Below, piece by piece: positions 16,701 to 27,361 of a stretch of 63,067 bases of DNA. A program made the position numbers and the translations under genes. This DNA is from Geminocystis sp. M7585_C2015_104 (lineage in GTDB: Bacteria; Cyanobacteriota; Cyanobacteriia; Cyanobacteriales; Cyanobacteriaceae), in the NCBI GenBank assembly GCA_015295805.1, contig DVEF01000061.1, positions 1-63,067 on the forward strand, written 5' to 3'. The notes beneath the pieces were generated by a model. That model saw nothing but the letters and a program-made list of their open reading frames with translations. It did no database searches and had not been told where the DNA came from. The first letter of the stretch is position 1. Each line of letters starts with the position of its first letter.

Positions 16701-17879
16701 ATGTCTGAGATTACGATAATAGGCGCCGGTATCGCCGGGTTAACCTTGGCTCGTTGTTTAGAAATAAGGGGCATCGACTTTCAATTGTACGAACAAGCCG
16801 CCTCTTTTGAGGCCCTGGGTTATGGTTTGCAGATTAGCCCCAATGCTGTTAGGGTGTTGCAAGAGTTGAGCCTGGCTTCACAATTGGATACCATCTCCCA
16901 CCGCTGTTACGAGTTTGAATTAAGGGATTTCCACAAGGATGCCCCACTTGCCCGTTGGCAGATAGATAGTGACACCCCCTACTACCACTGTAGGAGGGCT
17001 GATTTACACCGGCTTCTGTTTGACTCTTTGGAAGACAAAGGCCGTATCCATTTCTCTCATCCTCTGCAATCCTATGAGGAGAAGGGGGACTATTTGTTAC
17101 TACGCTTCCCTGACAAAGAGATTACCACCAAGGCCCTCATAGGAGCAGATGGGGTGCACTCCTCTGTGAGAACTCGTCTATTTCCTAACTACAGGCCCGT
17201 GTACTCGGGTTACACGGCTTTTAGGGCGATTTTGCCGTTTCGGGATGAGTACGAACCTCTATGGGGCAAAGCCACGGTGTGGATGGGGGCTAATCATCAT
17301 CTGGTAGCCTACCCAGCCGACAGGAAAAAAAAATGGTTAAACTTGGTACTGGTAACAAGAGAAAGACAGTGGCAGGAGGAAGGATGGAAGATTGTCGCCG
17401 ATAGGGAGGAAATAAGGGTCATTTTTGCCAATAAACCCCCCTTCCTTCAACATATGTGCCAACAGTTGGACAAAAGCCCTGAAATATGTTATAAGTGGGG
17501 ACTGTTTATTCACCCAGTATTGCCCTATTGGTCAAAGGGGAGAATAACTCTGGTGGGAGACGCTGCCCATCCCATGGTTCCCTTTCAGGCACAGGGGGCG
17601 GCTATGGCCATAGAATCCGCCTATATCCTCGCCCGTTGTCTAGCAGAAAGCCGGGATATTGAGTCAGCCTTCCTCCAATACCAGAAGCTACGAAAACCTA
17701 GGGCCACCAGGGTGCAAAAAACCTCTCGCCAAAATGCCTATATATTCCACGCTTCGGGATTGGGGGCGGTTGCTAGGAATCTGATTTTGACTGCCATCTG
17801 TGCTATCAACCCTCAATGGCTTAACTGGAAAACCGCCTGGATATATGATTACGATGTTACGGCCAGGGGGGCGTGTTGA
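16701..17879 (+). CDS. FAD-dependent aromatic-ring monooxygenase family
   Basis: A 392-residue group A flavoprotein monooxygenase. Motifs in order: the Rossmann FAD site [20 protein letters not shown] at residue 4, the DG motif [13 protein letters not shown] near residue 152, and the GD motif [20 protein letters not shown] near residue 281. It belongs with UbiH/salicylate hydroxylase/zeaxanthin epoxidase-type enzymes; the substrate cannot be told. Its 3' end overlaps the convergent fcl gene by about 31 bases. Confidence 0.85.
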   Translation: MSEITIIGAGIAGLTLARCLEIRGIDFQLYEQAASFEALGYGLQISPNAVRVLQELSLASQLDTISHRCYEFELRDFHKDAPLARWQIDSDTPYYHCRRADLHRLLFDSLEDKGRIHFSHPLQSYEEKGDYLLLRFPDKEITTKALIGADGVHSSVRTRLFPNYRPVYSGYTAFRAILPFRDEYEPLWGKATVWMGANHHLVAYPADRKKKWLNLVLVTRERQWQEEGWKIVADREEIRVIFANKPPFLQHMCQQLDKSPEICYKWGLFIHPVLPYWSKGRITLVGDAAHPMVPFQAQGAAMAIESAYILARCLAESRDIESAFLQYQKLRKPRATRVQKTSRQNAYIFHASGLGAVARNLILTAICAINPQWLNWKTAWIYDYDVTARGAC

Positions 17880-18802
17880 CGATACCATTCGATTGTCCTC
17901 TTTAAGCCTTCTCTTAAGTCTACCTGGGCGGTGAAACCAAAGGCCTGTTTTGCCCTAGTGGTGTCTAAACAACGACGGGGTTGCCCATTGGGTTTATCAG
18001 TCTCCCACACTATATCCCCCCTAAACCCCATCAACTCACAGATTAACGCCACTAAGTCTCTGATGCTAATCTCCTCCCCTGTGCCCAGGTTCACCGGTTC
18101 ACTATTGTTGTAGTTTATAGTAGCTAAAACAATTCCCCGAGCAGCATCGGCGGCATACAAAAATTCCCGGGTAGGGGTGCCATCCCCCCATACGGAAATG
18201 CTATTTTCCCCCTTTTGCTGGGCAGTGTGGACTTTGCGAATAAGAGCCGGTATTACATGGGAAGTACGGAGATCAAAATTGTCCCCAGGGCCGTATAAAT
18301 TAACAGGAAGAAGGTAAATGCCATTGAAGCCATACTGGGCACGATAGGCCTGTAGTTGCACCAGTAGGGCCTTTTTAGCTATACCATAGGGGGCATTGGT
18401 TTCTTCAGGATAGCCATTCCATAAGTCCTCCTCTTTAAAGGGGACAGGGGTATACTTAGGATAGGCACAAATGGTACCCACGCAGACAAATTTTTCCACC
18501 CCAGCCAGGTAGGAGGCATGGATTAACTGAGCCCCCATCATGAAGTTGTCATAGAATAATTCCGCTGGCTTCTCCCGATTCAAACCAATACCCCCCACAT
18601 GGGCAGCCAGGTGGATTACAATGTCTTGGGAGGCTACTGCCTTCTGACAGTTTTCCCAATAACGCAAATCACAGTCGCGGCTACGGGGTACGGTAATATT
18701 ATCGGGATTTGCCCCTGCTTTGACTAACTCCGCTATCACGTATTTTCCTAAAAAGCCCGCCCCACCGGTGACTAGTATTTTCTTGTTACTCAAATCCAAC
18801 AT
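17849..18802 (-). CDS. fcl: GDP-L-fucose synthase
   Basis: A 317-residue short-chain dehydrogenase. It has the NAD(P) loop [20 protein letters not shown], the [18 protein letters not shown] stretch typical of GDP-fucose synthase, and the catalytic [11 protein letters not shown] with its Ser partner in VGTICAYPK. It turns GDP-4-keto-6-deoxymannose into GDP-L-fucose by epimerisation and reduction. It lies 51 bases downstream of gmd on the same strand, so the two form a GDP-fucose operon feeding surface glycans. Confidence 0.93.
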   Translation of the reverse strand: MLDLSNKKILVTGGAGFLGKYVIAELVKAGANPDNITVPRSRDCDLRYWENCQKAVASQDIVIHLAAHVGGIGLNREKPAELFYDNFMMGAQLIHASYLAGVEKFVCVGTICAYPKYTPVPFKEEDLWNGYPEETNAPYGIAKKALLVQLQAYRAQYGFNGIYLLPVNLYGPGDNFDLRTSHVIPALIRKVHTAQQKGENSISVWGDGTPTREFLYAADAARGIVLATINYNNSEPVNLGTGEEISIRDLVALICELMGFRGDIVWETDKPNGQPRRCLDTTRAKQAFGFTAQVDLREGLKRTIEWYRQHAPLAVTS

Positions 18803-18853
18803 ATATATTTTCCCTTTTATAACACTAGTTGATAGTGTAGGATACCATCACCC

Positions 18854-19918
18854 CTAGGGCATGCCATGGAGGATGTTAGTACGATTCTGTACATGATCTT
18901 TCACCTTGTCACTGACTTTAATACCGACAGCCTCTAAATCTGCATCCACCATAAGACGCACCAATTCGGGGAAGGTAACGGTGGGTTGCCATCCCAATTT
19001 CTGTCTAGCTTTACTAGCATCCCCCACCAATATATCTACCTCAGTGGGGCGCAGATAACGAGGGTCGAATTCCACGTAATCCTCCCAGTTTAACCCCACA
19101 TAGGAGAAGGCCAACTCTAGAAATTCCCTTACTGAATGGGTTTCCCCAGTGGCAATTACGTAATCATCTGGCTCATCTTGTTGTAACATCAACCACATAG
19201 CCTTCACATAGTCCTTGGCATATCCCCAGTCTCGTTTTGCATCCAAGTTTCCCAAGTACAACTTCTTCTGTTGCCCGGCCACTATTCTTGCCACTGCCCT
19301 TGTAATTTTCCTAGTTACAAACGTTTCCCCCCGACGAGGACTTTCATGGTTGAACAGAATACCATTGCAAGCAAAGAGGTTATAAGCTTCCCGATAGTTG
19401 ACAGTCTGCCAGTGGGCATATACTTTGGCACAGGCGTAGGGGCTACGGGGATAGAAGGGGGTAGTTTCCTTCTGGGGGATTTCTTGTACTTTCCCAAACA
19501 TTTCCGATGAACCGGCCTGATAGTATCGTACCTCAATGCCAGTACGCTGGCGATAGTCTCTAATAGCCTCTAGGAGTCGTAAAGTGCCCATAGCCACCGT
19601 GTCTACTGTGAATTCCGGGGCTTCAAAGCTTACCTTTACATGGGATTGCGCCCCAAGATTGTACACCTCGTCAGGCTTTACCTCTTCTAGTATCCTTCTG
19701 AGGGTAGTGCCGTCGGTTAAATCGCCGTAGTGTAGAAAAAAACGGGCATTTTCCTCGTGGGGATCCTGATATATATGGTCTATTCTGTCAGTATTAAAAG
19801 TGGAACATCTTCTGATAATACCATGCACTTCGTATCCCTTCTCCAACAATAGCTCACTTAGGTAAGAGCCATCTTGTCCAGTTACACCAGTAATCAGTGC
19901 TACCTTTCTCTTCGCCAT
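18854..19918 (-). CDS. gmd: GDP-mannose 4,6-dehydratase
   Basis: A 354-residue SDR enzyme with [20 protein letters not shown] at the N-terminus, [20 protein letters not shown], the catalytic [14 protein letters not shown] and [12 protein letters not shown], and [20 protein letters not shown]. These are diagnostic for Gmd. It converts GDP-D-mannose to GDP-4-keto-6-deoxy-D-mannose, the first committed step to GDP-L-fucose, rhamnose or other deoxy sugars. It is followed by fcl, so the product is probably GDP-fucose. Confidence 0.95.
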   Translation of the reverse strand: MAKRKVALITGVTGQDGSYLSELLLEKGYEVHGIIRRCSTFNTDRIDHIYQDPHEENARFFLHYGDLTDGTTLRRILEEVKPDEVYNLGAQSHVKVSFEAPEFTVDTVAMGTLRLLEAIRDYRQRTGIEVRYYQAGSSEMFGKVQEIPQKETTPFYPRSPYACAKVYAHWQTVNYREAYNLFACNGILFNHESPRRGETFVTRKITRAVARIVAGQQKKLYLGNLDAKRDWGYAKDYVKAMWLMLQQDEPDDYVIATGETHSVREFLELAFSYVGLNWEDYVEFDPRYLRPTEVDILVGDASKARQKLGWQPTVTFPELVRLMVDADLEAVGIKVSDKVKDHVQNRTNILHGMP

Positions 19919-19997
19919 AATACCAACCTACTCGGATACTATACTTGATTTGTGTTGTGGTTTAAACCAATAGAAGCTGATCTAATTATCCTATGCC

Positions 19998-20573
19998 ATG
20001 GGGGAAGAAAAGAAACAGTTGAGGAAACAATTCCTGCAACAAAGAAGGAGTCTGTCAAAGTTACAGTGGCGGGAAAAAAGCCACCTGATTTGTGCCCATC
20101 TTAAAGAAACTCCCTTTTTTGCCCAAAGTAAGGTAATATTGGCCTATAGTAGTATAGCAGGAGAGCCGGACTTAAGCTCTCTTTGGCAGGAAGACGAGGG
20201 GAAACGTGTCTGGGGATTGCCTCGTTGTCAGGGGAAGGATTTAGTATGGCATCAGTGGCGGCCCAACACCCCCCTGTTACCAGGAAAGTATAACATTCCC
20301 GAGCCCCCGGCTGACTCTCCTGTTATTTTTCCCTTCCAGGTGGATTTGATTCTGGTGCCTGCGGTGGCTTGCGATCATCGTGGTTATCGTTTAGGATATG
20401 GTGGGGGTTATTATGACCGTCTGTTGAGCAACCAACAGTGGCAAAAACCGGTAAAAATAGGAATAGTGTTTGATTTTGCCTATGTAGAACAGTTAGTTAC
20501 ACACCAGTGGGACAAACCCCTAGACTATGTTTGTACAGAATCGGGACTAAAGCCAGGGAACAAACCCTTATAG
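19998..20573 (+). CDS. 5-formyltetrahydrofolate cyclo-ligase
   Basis: A 191-residue protein of the 5-FCL/MTHFS family. It shows a basic N-terminus (KKQLRKQFLQQRRSLS), ILAYSSIAGEPDLSSLW, and the ATP/folate signature VACDHRGYRLGYGGGYYDRLL near residue 125. It converts 5-formyl-THF to 5,10-methenyl-THF using ATP, rescuing folate from a dead-end form. It is divergent from gmd. Confidence 0.9.
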   Translation: MGEEKKQLRKQFLQQRRSLSKLQWREKSHLICAHLKETPFFAQSKVILAYSSIAGEPDLSSLWQEDEGKRVWGLPRCQGKDLVWHQWRPNTPLLPGKYNIPEPPADSPVIFPFQVDLILVPAVACDHRGYRLGYGGGYYDRLLSNQQWQKPVKIGIVFDFAYVEQLVTHQWDKPLDYVCTESGLKPGNKPL

Positions 20574-20648
20574 TCAAATAGTCGTGAATAATGACAGAAA
20601 ATGTATATCCTGGTAGCATGATAACCCCATGAAGCGCAATTATGGCCT

Positions 20649-21182
20649 ATGACTAGATTGTGGACAAACAGATACAACCTCTTGGCGACAATAGCCCTTA
20701 CAGCGACACTAATGGGTGGTATAACCCCTGGGGTGGAAGCACAAAGCAATCCGGGATTGACTATCTTCAGTGGTGTTGAGCAAAGGGATATACTAAACTA
20801 TCACCTAGACTTTGGTGGTAGGGCGGGGGGTTGGGATCGTTATCGTTTACGCATTCCCGGTAAGAAACTAACCCAAGGGGTATCCAAATTCTTCGTTGTA
20901 TACCCCGACTACTACAAGGGCGAGTTTGACCCCAAAGCCATTGAAGTAAGAGTCCAAAATGAACCCCTGCCATTAGAGGAGGTAATCTGGGATAAGGAAA
21001 GTCGCATTGTGGAAATAGTGCTAAAACAACCCCTGTTGGAAAGCCGTCAGGTGGAAATAGTCTTCTCCAATGTCAAAAACCCGGACGACGGTGGCACCTA
21101 CTATTTCCAAGGCCAAATCCTCACCGCTGGACAAATCCCCCTGCGTTTGAGTGTGGGCACTTGGATTCTCAGCATTAACTGA
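20649..21182 (+). CDS. DUF2808 family exported protein
   Basis: A 177-residue protein with a signal peptide (basic start, hydrophobic core TIALTATLMGGITPG, cleavage after VEA-Q). The mature part has the DUF2808 pattern: GGWDRYRLRIPGKKLTQGVS, YPDYYKGEFDPKAIEVRV and VEIVFSNVKNPDDGGTYYF. It should be periplasmic or lumenal. The family is cyanobacterial and of unknown function. It follows the cyclo-ligase gene by 75 bases and may share its transcript. Confidence 0.8.
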   Translation: MTRLWTNRYNLLATIALTATLMGGITPGVEAQSNPGLTIFSGVEQRDILNYHLDFGGRAGGWDRYRLRIPGKKLTQGVSKFFVVYPDYYKGEFDPKAIEVRVQNEPLPLEEVIWDKESRIVEIVLKQPLLESRQVEIVFSNVKNPDDGGTYYFQGQILTAGQIPLRLSVGTWILSIN

Positions 21183-21252
21183 CCAGACAAATACACCCCC
21201 AAGGGTGAATTATAATCCCCCGGGGGCTATTGTTGATTACGGGGCCTTTTCT

Positions 21253-22887
21253 CTACTCCCACTCAATAGTTCCTGGTGGTTTTGACGTAATATCATAAAC
21301 TACTCTATTAACCCCATGGACTTCATTGACAATGCGATTGGAGATGGCTTCCAGAAGTTCATAGGGAGGTTTTGCCCAGTCGGCGGTCATGCCATCCTCA
21401 CTGGTAACCAAACGTACCACAACTGGGTAGGCATAGGTACGTCTATCCCCCATCACCCCGACAGTCTTGACGGGAAGCAACACGGCAAAGGCTTGCCAGA
21501 AGTCGTGGTACATGTTGCGTTTTCTAATCTCTTCTCGGACAATGTGGTCAGCTTCCCTGAGAATCTCTAGTTTTTCTTCGGTGACTTCCCCTAGAATCCT
21601 AATAGCTAGACCTGGGCCTGGGAAGGGGTGACGCCATACTATTTCCTCGGGCAGTCCGATACTTTTACCTACCTTACGCACTTCGTCCTTAAATAGCTTC
21701 CGTAGGGGCTCAACCAACTTAAAACGCAGATTTTCCGGCAATCCCCCTACATTGTGATGGCTTTTGATTTTCACTGCTATTCTTTCCCCAGTTTTAGGAT
21801 CCACATTGGTGTTGGCCGACTCGATCACGTCCGGATAGAGGGTGCCCTGGGCCAGATAATCAAAGGGGCCTAGACGCGTAGACTCTTCCTCAAACACCTT
21901 AATAAACTCATGGCCGATGATGCGACGTTTTTCCTCTGGATCTGTAACACCTTTGAGTCTTGCCAGAAAACGGTCCCGGGCATTAACATATTCCACCTTG
22001 ATGTGGAACTGTTTGTCGAATATTTCCATCAGCCTTTCCGGTTCCCCTTTCCGCATGAAGCCTTGGTCGATGAAAACACAGGTCAGCTGGTCACCAATGG
22101 CCTCATGGAGGAGAAAGGCAAGGGTTGAAGAGTCTACACCCCCCGACAAGGCCAATAATACCCTTTTGTTCCCCACCTGGGCTCTAATTTCCCTAATGGC
22201 CTCTTCCACAAAGGCCTTAGTGGTCCAAGTGGGCTGACAACCACATATGTGGTACACAAAATTACGGATTAAGGCTGTCCCATACTGGGTATGTACTACT
22301 TCTGGGTGAAACTGTACTCCAAATAATTTCCGGTCGTGGTCAGCAATGGCGGCGCAGGGGGTATTATCCGTGTGGGCGAGGATAGTAAAGCCGGGAGGCA
22401 ATTGGGTACAAGAGTCTCCATGACTCATCCAGACGATAGATCCTTCTTCTACATTGGTGAGCAGGTCGGTAGGGTCGTCAATGTGGATAGCCGCCCTGCC
22501 ATATTCTGCCCTTTCTGCCTTTTCCACCCTGCCCCCCAGCTGTTTTACCATTAGTTGCATGCCGTAGCATACCCCTAGTACAGGGATGCCGAGGTGCCAG
22601 ATTCCCGGGTCACACAAGGGTGCGCCCTCGTCATACACCGAGTTAGGGCCTCCTGACAGGATGATGCCCTTCGGTTCCATCTCTTTCAATTCCTCGGCGC
22701 TGGTGCGGTAGGATATTATTTCCGAGTAAACTTCCGTTTCTCTAATGCGCCGGGCAATTAATTCTGAATACTGGGAACCGAAGTCCAGGATTACTATTTT
22801 CTGTCTTTTCAAATCGGTGTTACAATCAGGATGATTAACCGATTTTATCTCGGGTTTAGGGATGGTTTTCTCTACTGCTATAGTCAC
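21253..22887 (-). CDS. guaA: GMP synthase (glutamine-hydrolysing)
   Basis: A 544-residue enzyme with a class I glutamine amidotransferase domain ([14 protein letters not shown]; nucleophile Cys107 in GVCYGMQLM; His/Glu in [11 protein letters not shown]) followed by the ATP pyrophosphatase loop [17 protein letters not shown] and the C-terminal dimer domain ending KPPGTIEWE. It aminates XMP to GMP. The best start is a GTG at 22887, giving a short variable N-terminal extension before the catalytic domain, as is usual in cyanobacterial GuaA. Confidence 0.95.
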   Translation of the reverse strand: MTIAVEKTIPKPEIKSVNHPDCNTDLKRQKIVILDFGSQYSELIARRIRETEVYSEIISYRTSAEELKEMEPKGIILSGGPNSVYDEGAPLCDPGIWHLGIPVLGVCYGMQLMVKQLGGRVEKAERAEYGRAAIHIDDPTDLLTNVEEGSIVWMSHGDSCTQLPPGFTILAHTDNTPCAAIADHDRKLFGVQFHPEVVHTQYGTALIRNFVYHICGCQPTWTTKAFVEEAIREIRAQVGNKRVLLALSGGVDSSTLAFLLHEAIGDQLTCVFIDQGFMRKGEPERLMEIFDKQFHIKVEYVNARDRFLARLKGVTDPEEKRRIIGHEFIKVFEEESTRLGPFDYLAQGTLYPDVIESANTNVDPKTGERIAVKIKSHHNVGGLPENLRFKLVEPLRKLFKDEVRKVGKSIGLPEEIVWRHPFPGPGLAIRILGEVTEEKLEILREADHIVREEIRKRNMYHDFWQAFAVLLPVKTVGVMGDRRTYAYPVVVRLVTSEDGMTADWAKPPYELLEAISNRIVNEVHGVNRVVYDITSKPPGTIEWE

Positions 22888-23087
22888 TGGCTTCCTCTCA
22901 CTTACAGATGGGGTTTACTGACTAGTAGTTACAATTCGCTTAGGAAGAAAAGGGGGAGATTCTGTTATGATATGTCTCCTCATTGTACCACAATCCTCCC
23001 ATTTTTGGGGGGAAAAAAGACAAAAATATCCGGCTAATAAAGACACCAAGAAAACCACTGTTAAACCTAATAGCAATTAGTTTCTCT

Positions 23088-24881
23088 ATGGTCAATAGGA
23101 TGAAAGATAACGACTGGGGATTGCTCCTAAAACTAGTCCCTTATGCTAAACAGAATTATGGGATTTTGCTCACTGCTTTATTGCTTTTAGTCCCCCTTTC
23201 CCTTGCTGGTGCCATCCAACCGCTACTAGTAGGACAGGCAATTTCCCTGTTGCGAGAGGAACCGACTTGGTGGTTTTTAAACCCTAATAACTTGTCCCAA
23301 AGCATTAATTTGCTAGCTTTTATTCTGTTGGCCACCATTATTATTCGCACAATTTTACTATCCTGGCAGGGATTTTTAGTTCAGAAACTAGGACAAGAAA
23401 TCACCGCTTCTCTTCGTCAGGACTTGTTCAATCATGTCACCTCCCTGTCTTCTAGTTTCTTTCAGCAAACGCCCGTGGGAAAACTAGTAACCAGAATCAC
23501 AAATGATGTAGAAGCCTTGGGGGATGTATTTGCCACTGGCGCCATTGGTATTTTGAGTGATATTTTCTCAATTATTGCCATTATTATCACTATCTTCGCC
23601 CTCCAGTGGCAATTGGCCTGTTTGCTGGTATTTCTACTAATCCCTGTCACCGGTTTAATTCTCTACTTTCAGAGAGAATACCGCAAGGCCAACTATGCCG
23701 CCAGGGAAGAATTGTCCCTCCTCAACTCCCTGTTGCAGGAGAATGTTGTAGGTATCAGCGTAGTACAAATGTTCAGGAGGGAGAAGTACAACAGTGAGCT
23801 CTTTCGACAGGTAAACCAGCGTTATCGCGAAGCTATTGACAAAACCATCTTCCACGATTCTGCTGTTTCTGCTACCCTGGAGTGGGTTTCCCTGGTGGCT
23901 ATTGCCATAGTGTTGTGGTTGGGAGGCTACTTAATTCTAAAGGGTCAACTCAATTTCGGTGTCCTTTCCGCATTTATTCTCTACGCCCAACGCCTATTCG
24001 AGCCCCTTCGCCAGTTCGCTGAGAAATTTACTATGTTTCAATCAGGCTTCACTGCTATTGAAAGAGTTTCTGAACTAATGAGTGTTCCAATTGAGATACA
24101 GGATCGCCCGGCAAACAAAACTGTTGCGCCGAGGGTAGAGGGAAAAATTGGCGAAATACGGTTTGAAGATGTGTGGTTTGCCTACAAGCCCGGGGAATAT
24201 GTCTTAAAGGGGCTCAATTTTACCATCAATCCCGGCGAGAAAGTGGCACTGGTAGGGCCTACTGGCGCCGGCAAGAGTTCTATTATTCGTCTATTATGTC
24301 GTTTGTATGAGCCCCAAAGGGGTAGAATTTTGGTAGATGGCATTGACATCAAAGACATCCCCCAAGCCGAACTGAGGCGTCACATAGGCGTGATTTTGCA
24401 GGAGAGTTTTATTTTTGCTGGTGATGTCAAACGCAATATCACCCTTGGGGAAGACTACACGGATGAGGAGGTGGTAGCCGCTGCCAAAGCCACTAATATC
24501 CATGACTTTATCATGCAACTGCCCCAGGGTTATGACACCCTGTTGAGGGAAAGAGGCGCCAACTTATCCGCCGGCCAAAAACAGCTGTTAGCCTTTGCCC
24601 GGGTGGCCATTCGCAATCCTAATATCCTAGTCTTGGATGAGGCCACTGCCAATTTAGACGTAGCTACGGAAGCTGTAACACAGGCCGCCTTAGAGCGTAT
24701 TTTAGTCAACAAGACTGCCATTATTATTGCCCACCGTCTTGCCACTATTCGCAATGTAGACCGTATTTTCGTCCTCAAACAAGGTCAATTGGTAGAATCC
24801 GGGGGCCATGAAGAATTGTTGGCTCAAAATGGAGTATATGCCAGTCTTTATAAACTGCAAATGTTGACAATTCCTGCCTAA
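23088..24881 (+). CDS. ABC exporter, fused permease-ATPase
   Basis: A type IV ABC half-transporter of about 597 residues from the ATG at 23088; a frame extending to 22983 has no supporting features. Six transmembrane helices fill the first 300 residues. The ATPase half has Walker A GPTGAGKSS, signature LSAGQKQLLAFAR, Walker B ILVLDEATANLD and the H-loop IIAHRLATI. It resembles lipid/drug exporters of the MsbA/MdlB class and probably works as a homodimer or with a second half elsewhere. Substrate unknown. Confidence 0.88.
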   Translation: MVNRMKDNDWGLLLKLVPYAKQNYGILLTALLLLVPLSLAGAIQPLLVGQAISLLREEPTWWFLNPNNLSQSINLLAFILLATIIIRTILLSWQGFLVQKLGQEITASLRQDLFNHVTSLSSSFFQQTPVGKLVTRITNDVEALGDVFATGAIGILSDIFSIIAIIITIFALQWQLACLLVFLLIPVTGLILYFQREYRKANYAAREELSLLNSLLQENVVGISVVQMFRREKYNSELFRQVNQRYREAIDKTIFHDSAVSATLEWVSLVAIAIVLWLGGYLILKGQLNFGVLSAFILYAQRLFEPLRQFAEKFTMFQSGFTAIERVSELMSVPIEIQDRPANKTVAPRVEGKIGEIRFEDVWFAYKPGEYVLKGLNFTINPGEKVALVGPTGAGKSSIIRLLCRLYEPQRGRILVDGIDIKDIPQAELRRHIGVILQESFIFAGDVKRNITLGEDYTDEEVVAAAKATNIHDFIMQLPQGYDTLLRERGANLSAGQKQLLAFARVAIRNPNILVLDEATANLDVATEAVTQAALERILVNKTAIIIAHRLATIRNVDRIFVLKQGQLVESGGHEELLAQNGVYASLYKLQMLTIPA

Positions 24882-24922
24882 TTTCTTTACGCTGCCCCTT
24901 AACAATTCTTAACAAAGCTCTC

Positions 24923-26104
24923 ATGAAAATGCCCTCAGAAAAATGCAAATTCCGTGCTGGCGAGTACATTTTCCGGGAGGGGGATAAAGGCGATGTAGCC
25001 TACATCCTGGAGGAGGGGGTGGTGGAAATCATTGCTACCATCGACGGCACTCCTACCTTTTTAAATGTCCTCACCCCAGGTGACATTTTTGGAGAATTAG
25101 CACTAATAGATGATAGTCCTCGATCTGCCTCCGCTCTAGCCAAAACCGATGTTTTACTAACCGTTATTAGCAAAGCCCAAGTCAAGGCCAGAATTGAGCA
25201 GGCTCATCCCATTCTCCAACTGCTTTTGACAGTAATCATGAAACATTTCCGCTCAGAAACTGCCAAAATTAGAGGCAAAAAAGCGGAGGATTTTCCTTGC
25301 CAATTTTACCAAGAGAAACTACACAATTCCATCGAACTAATCCGCCTCGAGAGCGAATTGTATCAGGGTTTTAAAAACAATGAACTTTTGCTCTTTTATC
25401 AGCCCATTATCGAGCTAAAAACGCAGTTTCTCGCCGGCTTTGAAGTCTTACTACGTTGGCTATCCCCAAAAAGAGGTTATGTATCTCCAGAAGTTTTTGC
25501 ACCCCTTGCCGAAGCGTCTCCACTAATTATCTCCATAGGGGAATGGGTTTTAGACGAATCGATTAAAACCTTGCAACACTTCCAAAAATATGTCAACAGA
25601 GATTTATTCCTGAGCATCAACGTGGCAGAAAAACAGATAAAATGCCGAGATTTTCTAGAGATAATAAGAGACAAAATTCTCTCGAATTTCAAAGATAAAA
25701 TCCCCCTAAAACTAGAAATACTGGAAAGGAGTTTGTTTGAAGGGAGTGAGGCGATGTCTTTTATAGAATTCTGCAGAGAACACGCGATCCCTCTGGTGCT
25801 CGACGATTTTGGCACAGGATATGCTAATCTTTCCTACCTAAAAAAATTTCAATTTGACACAGTAAAAATAGACAAATGCTTCATTGAGAACCTAGAAAAC
25901 AACAGGAAAGACCAAATTATATGTAAGACCTTAATAGAATTATCCCACGGCCTAGGAATGACCACAGTGGCCGAAGGGATTGAAAACCAAAAACAACTAG
26001 AAATCCTAAAGGGGCTGGGGTGCGACTACGGACAAGGATATTTCCTCTCCCCCCCTCTCCCCAGGGAAAAGGCTACAAAAATGTTACAAAAATATCATGT
26101 TTAA
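24923..26104 (+). CDS. Cyclic nucleotide-binding + EAL phosphodiesterase-like protein
   Basis: Residues about 5-110 form a cNMP-binding domain with the phosphate-binding cassette FGELALIDDSPRSASA, including its arginine. After a linker, residues about 150-390 form an EAL domain: FEVLLRWLSPKRG (EVL in place of EAL, still with the metal-binding Glu), SINVAEKQI, LEILERS, LDDFGTGYANLSYLKKF, TVKIDKCFIEN, TVAEGIEN and GQGYFLSPPL. Metal ligands look intact, so c-di-GMP hydrolysis is plausible. This would link cAMP/cGMP sensing to c-di-GMP breakdown. It ends just before the psbA terminator. Confidence 0.85.
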   Translation: MKMPSEKCKFRAGEYIFREGDKGDVAYILEEGVVEIIATIDGTPTFLNVLTPGDIFGELALIDDSPRSASALAKTDVLLTVISKAQVKARIEQAHPILQLLLTVIMKHFRSETAKIRGKKAEDFPCQFYQEKLHNSIELIRLESELYQGFKNNELLLFYQPIIELKTQFLAGFEVLLRWLSPKRGYVSPEVFAPLAEASPLIISIGEWVLDESIKTLQHFQKYVNRDLFLSINVAEKQIKCRDFLEIIRDKILSNFKDKIPLKLEILERSLFEGSEAMSFIEFCREHAIPLVLDDFGTGYANLSYLKKFQFDTVKIDKCFIENLENNRKDQIICKTLIELSHGLGMTTVAEGIENQKQLEILKGLGCDYGQGYFLSPPLPREKATKMLQKYHV

Positions 26105-26107
26105 CTC

Positions 26108-26138
26108 AAAAAAAAAACGCCCCCCTTGCGGAGAGCGT
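26108..26138 (-). terminator. psbA intrinsic terminator
   Basis: On the minus strand, ACGCTCTCC pairs with GGGGGGCGT around a short GCAA loop, and a run of ten T follows. It lies 15 bases after the psbA stop. In the other direction the hairpin is followed by CTTTT, so it may also stop transcripts of the EAL gene. Confidence 0.8.
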
Positions 26139-26152
26139 CTTTTCCCTCTATC

Positions 26153-27223
26153 TTAGCCGTTGATTACGGGAGCAGAAACAGGCTCTGCACTAGCCAAGTC
26201 CAAGGGGAAGTTGTGGGCGTTGCGCTCGTGCATTACCTCAATGCCGATGTTAGCACGGTTCAGCACATCAGCCCAAGTCCCGATGACACGGCCTTGGCTA
26301 TCTAAGATAGACTGGTTGAAGTTGAACCCGTTGAGGTTGAATGCCATGGTGGAGACCCCCATAGCAGTGAACCAGATCCCCACTACTGGCCATGCACCCA
26401 GGAAGAAGTGCAGAGAGCGGCTGTTGTTGAAGGAGGCATATTGGAAGATCAGACGACCAAAATAGCCGTGAGCCGCTACTATATTGTAGGTTTCTTCTTC
26501 TTGGCCGAACTTGTAACCGTAGTTTTGAGACTCGGTTTCAGTGGTTTCCCTTACCAAGGAAGAAGTTACCAAGCTTCCGTGCATGGCGCAAAAGAGAGCA
26601 CCGCCAAACACCCCGGCTACTCCCAGCATGTGGAAGGGGTGCATGAGGATGTTGTGCTCAGCCTGGAACACCAACATGAAGTTGAAGGTTCCAGAAATCC
26701 CCAGAGGCATCCCATCAGAGAAGGAGCCTTGCCCTATGGGGTAAATGAGGAATACGGCGGTAGCGGCAGATACGGGAGCAGAGTAGGCCACACAGATCCA
26801 GGGGCGCATCCCCAGACGGTAGGACAACTCCCATTGACGGCCCATGTAGCAGAACACGCCAATGAGGAAGTGGAATACGATCAACTGATAAGGCCCACCG
26901 TTGTACAGCCACTCATCCAGAGAAGCCGCTTCCCAGATGGGGTAGAAGTGCAGCCCTATAGCGTTGGAAGAGGGCACTACAGCTCCTGTGATGATGTTGT
27001 TCCCATATAACAGAGAACCAGATACGGGCTCACGAATCCCATCAATGTCCACTGGCGGAGCGGCGATGAAGGCAATGATGAAGCAGATGGTGGCAGTCAA
27101 CAAGCAGGGGATCATTAGCACACCAAACCAACCGATGTATAGACGGTTGTTGGTGGAGGTGATCCACTGGCAGAACTGCTCCCACGCGGAGATCTGTTTC
27201 TGCTGCTGGACGGTTGTAGTCAT
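26153..27223 (-). CDS. psbA: Photosystem II D1 protein
   Basis: A 356-residue D1 reaction-centre protein with five membrane helices. Key residues are visible: Tyr161 region, His198 region ([14 protein letters not shown]), His215 ([10 protein letters not shown]), Ser264 region ([15 protein letters not shown]), and the Mn-cluster end [20 protein letters not shown]. Processing after Ala344 would remove a 12-residue tail, shorter than the 16 of Synechocystis. Residue 130 is Gln (MGRQWEL). The protein binds P680 chlorophylls, pheophytin, QB and the Mn4Ca cluster. Only one copy is in the window; other psbA copies probably exist. Confidence 0.98.
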   Translation of the reverse strand: MTTTVQQQKQISAWEQFCQWITSTNNRLYIGWFGVLMIPCLLTATICFIIAFIAAPPVDIDGIREPVSGSLLYGNNIITGAVVPSSNAIGLHFYPIWEAASLDEWLYNGGPYQLIVFHFLIGVFCYMGRQWELSYRLGMRPWICVAYSAPVSAATAVFLIYPIGQGSFSDGMPLGISGTFNFMLVFQAEHNILMHPFHMLGVAGVFGGALFCAMHGSLVTSSLVRETTETESQNYGYKFGQEEETYNIVAAHGYFGRLIFQYASFNNSRSLHFFLGAWPVVGIWFTAMGVSTMAFNLNGFNFNQSILDSQGRVIGTWADVLNRANIGIEVMHERNAHNFPLDLASAEPVSAPVING

Positions 27224-27289
27224 GTTCTTATGATTGCTAACTATTCTCTTGTCTAGGTACCTTTCGGTAATTGCTTACCTTGTCTTATC

Positions 27290-27318
27290 ATGTTAAGTTT
27301 TATTTCTATTTTTGTCAA
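27290..27318 (-). promoter_or_regulatory. psbA promoter (sigma-70 type)
   Basis: On the minus strand a perfect -35 TTGACA (27318-27313) and -10 TAACAT (27295-27290) are separated by 17 bases. The -10 lies about 67 bases before the psbA ATG, leaving a leader of about 60 nt, typical for psbA. The flanks are A/T-rich. Confidence 0.75.
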
Positions 27319-27361
27319 TGTTTTTAATTTTTGCAAATCTTATACAAGAAATAAGCGAAAC

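Noticed and set aside
26160-27010. Plus-strand frames opposite psbA (and similar ones opposite psbD, psbC, leuC and rpoC1)
   Set aside because: They mirror strongly conserved genes in other frames, with unnatural composition and no own ribosome binding sites.
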